A stretch of 64,000 nucleotides of DNA from positions 7,412,045 to 7,476,044 of the forward strand of contig JACTAT010000040.1 of assembly GCA_014526335.1 (NCBI GenBank). Reading direction: 5' to 3'. A program made the position numbers and the translations under genes. The notes under the pieces were generated by a model. It was not told the origin of the DNA, ran no database searches, and was given only the letters and a program-made list of their open reading frames with translations. This document shows positions 25,401 to 37,400 of the stretch, piece by piece. The stretch comes from Chrysaora quinquecirrha (Eukaryota > Cnidaria > Scyphozoa > Semaeostomeae > Pelagiidae). The first letter of the stretch is position 1. Every line of letters begins with the position of its first letter.

Positions 25401-28400
25401 GATTTCTTTTTAAACCATGTTACACGCATTTTTTTTTATAAGGAAGTTCGGGTCAGGCCCAGTACTGAAAATTCCTTAACTGACAGCCAAATTTGAGTAC
25501 TGAAAATTCCTTAGCGATTCCTTAACTTTTATACTTGTTTCTTAAAAATAAACCTAGGGGCAAGGGAATAAAGGGACATGAAGGTGTCAAAAGACGAATA
25601 GAAATGAATACTAATTAAACCTTTGACAAAAAGGGTATTACTTGCTCGTTTTATACATGTAAATGATCAGCTTCACAAGACTTCATCACTATTAATAAAG
25701 TCAGATTCCTTAATAGTCTCTGATCCAGTAGTGGAATTCCTTAAGTTTTTGCCTATCCGAGTACTACCTTCCTTATAAAGCACTTCCTTATAAAAAAAAA
25801 TGCGTGTATACTTCCACCAATCAGATCAATTCATTTGTTGGACTGACCAATCAGAAAGCAATATTTGTTGATCTGGTTAAACTAAAACACTTATTAAAGG
25901 TTGTGAAAGGCAGCCAAGAAATTAGATCAACAGTAACATTCTGACCTGACTGAAGCTCGGAGAGGGAGAAGTGATAATAAGTTGTGTTTCTATAATAAGC
26001 AAATGGTAGCATCGTCACACAACATTACAAATGGATAGTAAAGCGTAAGCGTGATTGAATAGGAAGAAATGAATGAAGAAACGAAGGCGTAAAACTTCAA
26101 TGTAACAGCGTGTAGAACAAACAAAACAGCGATTTGTTTCGATGTCATGGAGCTTCTCTACACGATAACGAGAGAAAATCGTAAATATAACCAAGATATA
26201 TGGGAAATTCATTGAACATTGCTTGAAGGAAGTGATACATGAATCTAATTACAATTCAAATACAAACACATACTGCATGAGAAAATGACTAAGGTTGTCA
26301 ACATTGAAATTGGAAACAGTGGCTTCAGGGACTTTCTTCCCTTGAAGAATTCAATTAATTACTGTTTAATTATGTAAATTTTGACGTGAGAAAGAAAGGA
26401 TGAGAAAGTGCTCTTTCTGTTTCAAAGATACAGAGATGTCAGGCTCATGGACTCAGCTTGCTAACTACCCCTTCTGTGGTCTAGGATTTCCTGACATATC
26501 AACACAGGAACAAGTAAAGATATCTGTAAATTCTTTAGCTCCATGAAACCAACTCATGTCTCTATCTATTCGACTACCCATAGTTGATTACCCGAGGTGC
26601 TTTTCTCTACAATGAACACCTGAGCTGACCTAACGGTGATTAAACTGGTACAAATTAGGCCCATTAGGCCCTGATGAGTTTTTACGTCACTCCTTGTTAC
26701 TTCCTTGATTTGAATTGAATTGAATTGGTAATGGAAATGACCATAGTGCGTGACAGGACATAAAGAATGCCTTTGTAAGAAACTCTGGGTGAAAAGTCCT
26801 AGAAAATTAAGGAACTTTAAGGAAAACGATGCTATTACATAAGAGCAAGACGGTTAAACAACTAACCAACATATATAACAACATATTTCCCATCGTACTT
26901 CCCTTCCCCAAAAACTCAATTTATATTCACAGCTAGAAACCCAAGCAAATTTAAATGAATTTGCTGTAAAAACTAGAATTAAAACATATTTCAGGTCTCC
27001 GTGACAAGGAATATAGTATAACGAACTTGAGGATAGTTTCATAGCCAGAGTTTGAACCAATAGAATGGATGCACCACCAACGCTTCAACCAAAACGACAA
27101 CAGACCGTCGCCAATTCTCGGTCAATTGTGTTGACATCGATGAAAAGGAGGCTGTGTTCAATTCCTCACAAAATTTAAAGTAAGGATCTAACAGCCTTTT
27201 AATCCGGACACGAATAAGTCAAAGGCGTCTGAAGCAGGAGGGACAAGGTGGGAAACCCTTGAAGGAACAAAAAGAGGAAAGACGGGAAGGAATCTGAGGC
27301 TGCGAAAGAGGGAGAAGAACACAGGGATCTATGCCAATGACTGTTCCCCTAACAAAATTATGTATGAGAATTCACAGTCATCATTGATTTCTTGTAAGAT
27401 CAATGATGATGGTGATGAAGATGATGACGTATCATTATGATGATGATGATGGTGATGATGATTATGATGATGATGATTATGATGACGACGATGATTATGA
27501 TTGTAATTATGGTGATGATGGTGTTGGTGATGATGATGATGATGATGATCACGTAGATGACAAGGATATGATAGTTGATCATGATCATGATTGTGGCGAT
27601 GATAAAGCATCTACAATCATTTCTTTTTACCCTCAACACAGCTTTTTCTTTTCATTCTCGTTACTATCCTTGGAGACGTTTCCTGATTTGTGGTGACGTC
27701 ACGAGATTATACCCTTGTTGCTAAACTTAGCCAAAACCAGCACGAGTGAATTCTTTACAACCTGATGGCTGGCACAGTTGATCAGAATTAGATACTTTTT
27801 AATCCAAACGGATGGAGATTTACAAAATGCGGCTATCTAGATTTTGCTAAATTTAGATGAAAGCACCTATTTGGTTTTATGAATATAAGTAGAAGTCTTA
27901 AGATTGAATTCGCGGAAATTCGTAGCATTATAAAGCCATGCATCGCCTACGCAAATATAGACCAGTCCAGTCTAATGGAAAAGTATGCCGTTTTGTTTCA
28001 CAGTTAAGTCTTCAAACATTGGCTAGTCCTATTGCAAAGTGATTCATGTATCAAAATATAGCTGCTTTTTCCACAAGATTTCTTTCACCGTTTTTGCCAG
28101 TGGCTATTTGCAGATTCTTTAATGATTATTCAATACGGAAAACCAATACATAGTTATCCAGTACACGCAGTTTTTTTATAAGCAACTTCGCTCGGCCCTA
28201 GTTCAAAAAGTTGCTTATTTTTAGACCTTTAATGGCCACCTTTTAGTAGCAAAAGTTGCTTAGTAGTTGCTTAATTTTAACTGTATCTTTTTGCCCTAAG
28301 AATAGTATAGAGACTAGAAAAACAGCAAAATCTAACATTGCACATAAAATGACTGGAAACATTTCTCCCTGCTGATATTGTTACCATTAGAGACTTTGTA

Positions 28401-31400
28401 TTGAAAGTTAAACGGAAACCCCTCAATGAAATGCCTCAATTAACGAGAAATACTCCGTTGATATGCGAGTTTTGACGATAAATGAACAGAAATAGCTTCT
28501 AGGTTGATCAATCCTCGATTGCTTGCAGTGATATAAATTATTTAGAATTTAAAATGTTGCTTAGGTTTTTCTCCTGTGGTACTATACGTTGCTTAAAGCT
28601 TTAGGCCTTCTACATCTTGGTTGCTTATAAGCGGTTGCTTATAAAAAAACTGCGTGTATACCAGTATACCACGTCTTTCTTATAATTTGATACATTTACA
28701 GTAGTCTAAGTTGTATCATCATTTACTTCCCAGGACTACATCATTAAACTGGAGTTCATTTAGTCCCACCCTTCGGAAACAGCTATAACGATCCATTACA
28801 ACTACAACAACTCAACTACAGTTTGTCAGCAAAGTCTACTTACAGAATTACATTCACGTCAATATTGATAACGGCGACTGATTTAGTGAGTGCGTTTGCC
28901 TCTTACAGTCATACAACTTACCTCCTCTGTGCTGCATTTACATGCCTTGAACACAGCTGAATTATGTTCAGGGTCAAGTATTCGAACTGCCATGGTCATG
29001 ATGTATGTTGAATCAACAACGGCCTACTACAGTATGTCACAGTTTCCTTAGAGACTGTTAAGGACTGTACCAGGTGCCACAGGTGCCAGGGTAAAGGGCA
29101 GATAGCCTTTCATTCTCATTAAATCGAAAGGGTGATTCTTTAGTCTTTCCCAAATGGCAAATTTCTAACTGCATGATTTTTTAGTTGTAAAATAGATATG
29201 ACAATCATTTTGGACAATCATTTCATTGCACTGTTACAGAAGCTCTTGTCCTTTGATATGAGTAGCAGTAGTATCAAAAGGGCAACGCAGATGGGCAACG
29301 TAGGTGAAGGTGAAGCTGAAATGGTGTTTTAGCGCCAGTCGCTAGGATCTCAGTAATAGGTTAACTAATAGAAACCTCGACCCTGGCTGTCAGTGTGACG
29401 CTAGGCTCGAATCTCAACCTCACTGAGCTTCTGACAGTACCAGCCTGCTGGATTAGGCCATGACGTCACAACAATTTCAACGCAAACGAGGCCTATCAGC
29501 GCAAAGGAACACGAGCACACCCACAGATACATAATATGATTTAGGTCTTTTAGAACACAGGAAAAGAGAAAAAACCACAGTCTGAGGTATGGCGACGTCT
29601 AAGGCCATATTCAGTCTTGTCTCTAAACAAGGTGACCAATTTCTATTAGCTGTTAAAAGTGAGGTCGCTTGGCTGTTGTGAGGAAAAAACACACAACATG
29701 CACCAATATGGTTGCTTAAAATAATCAAGCTTAAACCACGCCAAGTGCTAAGCCAAGGTCGAGATTAAAGATAGGTAAAGATAAGTAAAAAGAATTAATA
29801 AAGTGTCAAATGAAATAGTAAATAATCAAGAGTAAATCAATCAAATAAGGAAACTGATGACAAAGTATCAAAGTGTGTGTGGTTGATTTGGTTTTATTGC
29901 AGATCATATCTGATCAAAGTGGCTCGTGGCATGGTTTTTCCTTAATGATGCTCTTTCACCTCCCATGCTTAAAACATTATTTCCTTGTTGCTTTAAAGCT
30001 ATTTATATTTATATGCGAATGCTACAACTGAGAGACGAGTGCAACAATGGTGGTTGAAGATGCTGTGGCGTCGTAACGCGTCGTAGTCTTATCCAACTGG
30101 CTGGTTGTGTCAGAAGCTCAGCGAGGTTGGGGTTCGAGCCCTAGCTACGGCAGCGTCACAGCCAGGATCGAAGTCACGATTAGTTAACCTACTACTGAGA
30201 TCCTATAGTGACTGGCGCTAAACACACCATTTCACCTTCACCTAAACAACTTGATGTTTTCCTTACATGGTATAGTATACCTACAGGCTCAACGAGTATG
30301 TGCGGTTTAAAAACGTGGGGATTCTTTTGGCCCAAATAAGCAGAATGCTTTTACAGCGTTAGAAAAACTGGAAACTATATAGAGTCACAAAAGGCAAGAA
30401 AATCGGAAAACACTGAAGATCCTGTATCTAAAAGCTGGTATCAAGTATGGCGACGGCCGTCTTTTCGAAGCTAGTTACACTTATACTTCTCTATACCTTG
30501 ATAATTAGATATCAGTGTAGTCTAAATCGTAAAATTCACTATGATACTCAAGAAAATAAATTGATGTGTTCTAATGGATTATTTGGAAACTACGAGTGCC
30601 ATTTTATGATCACAAGGAAAAATATCCCTTGAGAATTAGGCCACTCTCAAAGAAGACACATGGTTGTAAAGCCTATGTCACGCTCTTGCTAATACTAAGC
30701 GGCGACGTTGAGCTTAATCCAGGGCCTGGCAGAACCGATATTTGTAAAGAAAAGGAATGTGAAATTATCGAAGATCAAAGCAAAGATGGACAGGGAAAAT
30801 TGAAAGTAAAAGGAAAAGATGAAAAGTAGACGGTAAGCAGAAAAGCAGTCAATAAAGAAAGTTAAGAAACCTCTTTTAGCGACAAATGAAATAACCGACA
30901 TAGAGAGTGTAATTAAACTGTATCATATTAAACCAAACCTTCCCCTCTCAGAAGAACATCCTTCCACTTTCCTTGAACGTTTCAAAGATGTACAACATTA
31001 TTCCTATTCAACCAACAACACACAGATTGCCTCTACTATCCTAATCTTTAACGACCAAATATATGAGAAATTAGGTATGGACGACAGTTATGAAATATCA
31101 TGGACAGATCTAATACCTGAGGGCGAAAAAGTAGTAAACGAAATATTAATTCAAATTGATAAAGATGGAGACCATTGGGTTGATATCATAATACACGTCC
31201 CTTCAGCAACTATATGTATTATTGGTAAAGGAATAGACGAATTTCGCAATGACCAGCTGAAAGAAATAGAGAATAAACAGCATGAGTCAGAGTCACATGA
31301 GTCTCATGAATCAAAGCTGGATCCCATCCAAGAAGTACCGATGCACGATATGCCATTGTCAGCATCCCAGCATGAGTCTGTTATCTTTTTCAAGCCGGAA

Positions 31401-34400
31401 TTGAACGATGCATTAAAACCAGTTTGGAATGAAATTAAGATTATGCAAGAGGAAATTTTGAATCTAAAATCACAAAATAATGATAAAATCTATTCTAACG
31501 ATGTAGTGAAATTGCAAACAAAAAACTCAGAACTCGAGAAAGAAAATAAAACCTTGAAGGCTGAGATCGAGAAGTTGAAAATGAAATTGAGCGGGTCAAG
31601 AAAAGCAAAATGAATCAAGGCCATCAAGTGATATGTCCTGGCAAACTAAGTTAGGATTTAGGAATTCCGATTCACATAAACACCCTCAAAGCCAGCACCC
31701 AAACCACAATCATTTTAACCAGAATGTTGAACCATTTCATATACCACCCGCTAATAATATGCAAATGTTTTACCATCCAAATAGATTTCAAAGTTTACAG
31801 TTCATTCCCCAAGACATGCAATTCAACTCTCATCATTCCATAACATCTCATACACAAACTATCCCACGAAATAAATCTCCCCCAATTAACGGACCATCTG
31901 GCACCCTATCTTCCATTTTGTCAAGAAATACCAACGAAAATATCATACAGACCAACTCAACTAAGCCTGTCAACACTTCAACTATTCCCAAATCTCGCAC
32001 GCAACAACCAGCAACTCAAAATCCGCATCGCCCTCGGATTCCTGATCACCAAGACCTTTCGTCGAGAAAACAAAGCATAGTGATAGTAGGAGACTCGATA
32101 ATTAAGAATGTCATGCCGCACAAACTCTCGCGATCATTGCAATCCTATGTCAATAGAATAAGCATTGGGGGAATGAAAGCAAGAGAAATGAAACATTATA
32201 TCATTCCAAGCATTGAGAAACGACCAGATGCTGTGGTTCTACACTGTGGCATAAATGATCTGATGAACTCCCCCGACCATCCACAACAAATCGGCGAAGA
32301 AATTAAAGATGTGGCGATGACGATCAAAAGGCAAATACCAACATGCAGTATTTTTATTTCAAGTATAGCAAACCAAGTTAAGTATCCTAATCTTAATGAA
32401 AACGTGCGTGAATTAAATAGCATTTTGCTCAATGTATGCGAAAGCAATAGCTTTCAATACATTGATAATAGTAACATCATTCAAGAGGACCTTAACAATA
32501 GCGGACTTCACCTTAATAAAAAAGGTAGCACTAAACTTGCCTGCAACTTCAGAGATTGCATTAAAGCGAATCAGCGTGCATGACTTAACACTGGTAAAGT
32601 AAATTTAAATAAATCTAATGAGAGCAATGAAATGGTTAACAATTACAATGAACTGAAAGAAGCCAGGTTAAGAAACCCGAAAATCCGATTCTTGCTCACT
32701 TAAACATAAATAGTTTAAGAAATAAGTTTTGCGAGCTGAAAGATCTTATTGCTGCAAGCTCATATGATTGCATTGTTATTAGTGAAACAAAACTCGACGA
32801 AACATTCTCTACTGCACAATTCCTTGTCCCCGGGTACAAAACACCTTATCGTGCGGACAGAAATTCTTACGGTGGTGGTTTACTCGTTTACGTTAAAGAA
32901 TCTCTCAAATGTAAAAGACTTGAAAATTTTGAGGAAAAGGGATTGAAAGCATCTGTTTTGAAATAAACCTTCGTAAGGAAAAATGGGCTATTGTTGCTAC
33001 CTATAATCCACCAAATGCTAGCAATGAAATTTTTAAAAACTCTCTTATTAAATCAGTTGATAAATGTAGTTCAAATTACGATAATTTTATTGTTATAGGC
33101 GATCTTAATCTTATCCTCTAATCAATATCTTAAAACGATATGCTCTTCTTTAGGGTTAACTAATCTTATCAAAGAACCAACATGCTATAAACCAAACTGT
33201 AACCCCTCATTAATTGACGTTATATTAACTAATAGAAAACATAATTTTAAAAATAGTCAAACGATCGAAACAAGTCTAAGCGACTTTCATAAACTAATTC
33301 TTACTACATGGAAAACTTCACTCCCAAAACACCATCCTAACATTATACACTACAGAGACCTGAGTAATTTTAATGAAAATGCTTTCTGTCGAGACTTGTC
33401 AGAAGCACCCTTTCATCTTTGCGAGCTTTTGCAGGACAGTAGTGAAGCTCTCGACTACTTTCAAGAAATCTTTATTGGCATTGTTAATAAACATGCTCCC
33501 TTAAATCTAGAGTAGTACGAGCAAACAACAAACCTCTTACTAAAATTCATCGAAAAGCAATCATGTTAAGAACCAAGCTGAAAAATGCTTATAATAAATG
33601 CAGGACAAACGAGAACTTTGAAAAATATAAAAGCAGCGTAATCATTGTGCAAATCTTAGACAACGTTTGAAATCTGATTATTTCACAAAAATTTGCCAAA
33701 ATGGTACGCTAGACTCAAAAACGTTCTGGAAAAAATTAAAACCATATTTCTTTAGTAAAGGTCACAACGATTCTGAAATTACTATCTCTGAGAATGACTG
33801 TCTTGTTAGTGACCCTCAATCAGTAGCTGAAATTATGAATAAACATTTCGCAAGTATTGGTAAAATAAACAAACCAAATGGGAAAGAGGGAGACAGTGAT
33901 CATCTATCAATATCAGATATTGTAAGAAACTTTCAGAACCATCCGAGTATTAGAAAAATCAAAACTTGTTTGCCTGATAATAAAACCTTAAAAATTACAC
34001 CAGTGCCAAGAGAGGCACTGAGGCACATAATTAACAAACTTGACCATAAAAAGCAACTGGGCACGATATGGTAAATGCTAAATTTCTAAAAATCTCCGTT
34101 AATATCATTCTACAGCCATTACTCGATATTCTAAACAAATGTATCCTACAAGGAACCTTTCCTAAATCCTTGAAAAAAGCCGTAGTTACACCGGTATATA
34201 AGAAAAAAGATCCTTTTAATAAAGAGAACTATAGACCTATCAGTTTACTAACAACCTTCTCTAAAGTGTTCGAAAAAGCTATCGAGCGTCAACTCTCTCC
34301 TTTCTTCGAAGATAAGTTTTCAAAATATCTATGTGCTTACAGAAAACATTTTCTTCACAACATGCTCTCTTCAGATTAATAGAAGACTGGAAATCAGGAC

Positions 34401-37400
34401 TTGAAAAAAATAAGCATATAGGTGCAGTCCTCATGGACTTATCTAAAGCCTTCGACTGCCTCCCAAAAAACCTTCTTCTTGCAAAACTACACGCTTATGG
34501 AGTGGATCAAGGATCTCTATTGCTTATACAAAACTATCTATCTGACAGAGAACAGAAAGTAAAAGTTAAAGGAAGATATAGTTCTTGGGGTAAACTAGGA
34601 CAAGGAGTCCCACAAGGATCGATTTTAGGACCACTTCTTTTCAATGCTTTTATTAATGATATTTTTTACAACCTTACTGAGGGCTCTCTGTGTAATTTTG
34701 CGGATGATAATACAATATCTATAACTGCTAATAGTACTGGCGAATTATTAAATCTAATAAAATCAAACACCGAAAATTGCATTAAATGGTTTAAAGAAAA
34801 TGAATGACTGCAAATCCATCTAAATTTCAGGCAATTACTATTGGTAATAAAGATAGAAATATAGATGAATTTGAAATTGATCCTAATTTTAGCATAAAAG
34901 TAGACAGTACTGTTACACTCCTTGGAGTTGAATTGGATGAAAACTTAAAGTTTGATTCTCATATTGACAAAATCTGCAAGAAAGCAGCTAAACAGCTCAA
35001 CTCACTCAAACGTATTGCGAAATACATGGGTGATAAAGAAAAAAAGATAATCATTAATTCTTTCATACTATGTCATTTTAACTATTGCCCATTGATATGG
35101 ATGCTATGTAACAAGAGTTGCCAAGATAAACTTGAAAAATAAATGAAAGAGCTTTACGCTTAGCATACTCAGACTATACTTCCTCGTATGAAATCTTGCT
35201 TACAAAATGCAATGAAACTACCATCCATATTCAATCGATCAGGCTTCTAGCATTAGAAATCTACAAGACTTTAAATAATCTTAATCCTGTATTTATGAGG
35301 GATTATTTTATACCAAAGCGAGTAGACCACGATCTCCGCAGAACGAACCCTCTACAAATACCAAAAGTTAGAACAACCGCTTACGGTATAAATTCTTTAT
35401 GTTTCCAGGGACCAAAAATCTGGAACGCCCTTCCTGCTGAAACTAAATCAGCCCAAAATATAAAACAGTTTAAAAGTTTTACGAAAAATTGGTTTCTAAA
35501 CAATAAATGCGCTTGCTCATATTGCAATAAGTCATAGCCAATGCAATCTCTGAGGTTGCTCAATGTTAGTATGAATTAGTGAAGTATCACTATCGTAGCA
35601 CTAACAGTAAATAATTATTATACTTATACTTATACTTATTTCTCAAGGAGGAATTTTATCAAATTTATACCAGGTAATATTCAAGTCAAGTGCGCTATCG
35701 TGTAGAAATATGGTGGTGATAAGAGCTTCCATCTCGGCGCAATGGGACATTAACTTCATGATGTCCAAAAACCAGCTGTTTAGATTCCATTATGCGTACT
35801 GTACTGCAATCGTGCGTGAAGGAAAATCATTATCCCAGAGTAAAATTGTCTCGACCATTAATGTATGGTCAGTCATATTAGAGAAGTGTATTGAGCAGGA
35901 TTGTGGACATTTTGAATATCATTTGACTGAAAGAATGAGTTATTGATTTTTCTGTTTTGTTGCGTAAGGATTACGTAAGGGTATAAAGTTGCATATTTTG
36001 TTACAGTACGTTTTTGGATTGCAAAGTTTTAAAGTCAATTTATTCCGAGATACTAACCCATATCATCATGATATTTACATGATATATCTCACTTGAGTTG
36101 AATATAATGTAGTATTAATTTCATGAAATTCCAACTTAAGAATAAATTATTTATAAATTATTTAGTTAGGGGGTCCCTTTTTTGGGCCACCCTGTAACAA
36201 ATAGTTATCATATTATTATCTGTTTCGGCTATACAAAATTTATTGTAGTACAGGCCTGCAGACTACCCATCTTGAAATTTTGATTTGATGGGCCTAAAAG
36301 CAGCCCATAATCAATAATGCCAATGGCAGAATGGGGCATGAGAAAAATAAAAAACATTCAAATTGAATTCGTTACCAAAGTGGCCTTCTGAGGTGAAACA
36401 AATAAAGCAAATATTATCTACGTTCTCAACTTACATTTAACAAAGTTTCTGTTTAACAGCGCATTTGCGAGAAATTGCAGAAGAAAAACGACAACTTTTA
36501 TTTTCGAACAAGACATGTTTCGGATTACTCAATCCATCTTCAGTTAATGAGAAATTAAAATAAAAACGTTGAATTTATTTCATAAATAAACAACACAACA
36601 ACATCAAATTCACCATGGAAAAACAGGTTGATAATAAATTGCCTTTTCTGGACGTTCTTGTTAGTAATAGTAATTCAGGGTCGAGTTTAACATCTGTTTA
36701 TCGTAAGAAGACATATACGGGCCTCCTCACCAACTTTTTTAGTTTTACTGCATTTACTTACAAGATCGGTCTTATTAGAAATCTTGTTGATCGTACATAT
36801 AAGATAAATAACACTGAAAGGGGTTTCCAAAGTGATATAAAAGAATTAACTAAGATCTTTAATAAGAATCTTTACCCTTCCTATATCATTGAAAAGGTTA
36901 TTCGATCATATCTCGATAAGAAACGCACAACAGGTTCTAATTCTTCTCCCAATAGTGTCTCATCTTACAGGGAAACGGTTAGCCCCAGCTATTTGAAGCT
37001 TCCTTACATTGGGCGTTTCTCTCTTGCCACCAAGCATAAAATTAAGAATATTGTTAAACGTTATTGTTCTGATTTAGATATTAAACTTATTTTCACATCC
37101 TTTAAATTACGTAATTTGTTTAAGGTTAAGGATTCTGTGCCCAAATGCCTCAGATCTCGTGTAGTTTACAAATTTTCTTGTGCCGGATGCAGTAACGCAT
37201 CTTATGTCGGGGAAACAAGCCGCCATCTTTCTACACGGATCCGTGAGCATTTGGTCACAGATAAGAATTCACACATTCTTAAACATTTTAAGGACTCTCC
37301 TGGTTGTCGTGAATTTTGCTCTGAGGACTCTTTTACAGTTCTGGATACCGCCCACACGTCTTTTCAATTAAAAATCAAGGAAGCCTTACACATATCTTGG

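Larger units (their letters stand above)
30447..35640 (+). mobile_element. CR1/L2-like non-LTR retrotransposon with 2A peptide, broken copy
   Basis: About 5.2 kb. In order it has a hydrophobic N-terminal leader and a 2A-like motif. An ORF1 with coiled coil and SGNH-hydrolase domain follows, then an APE-type endonuclease and a reverse transcriptase. The 3' end has short TATACT/CTTATA repeats (about 35617-35640), in place of poly-A, as in L2/CR1 clades. Several frameshifts and stops make this copy inactive. It lies in sense orientation in the proposed FGFR-like intron 1. Exact 5' boundary and target duplication were not found. Confidence 0.9.

Noticed and set aside
27400..27640. Metal-binding His-rich or acidic Asp-rich proteins
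   Set aside because: Products of a GAT/ATC trinucleotide tract, with all frames open.
30447..35640. Active retrotransposon
   Set aside because: At least one shift in ORF1, a break after the 2A, and several shifts in ORF2 rule out autonomous activity.
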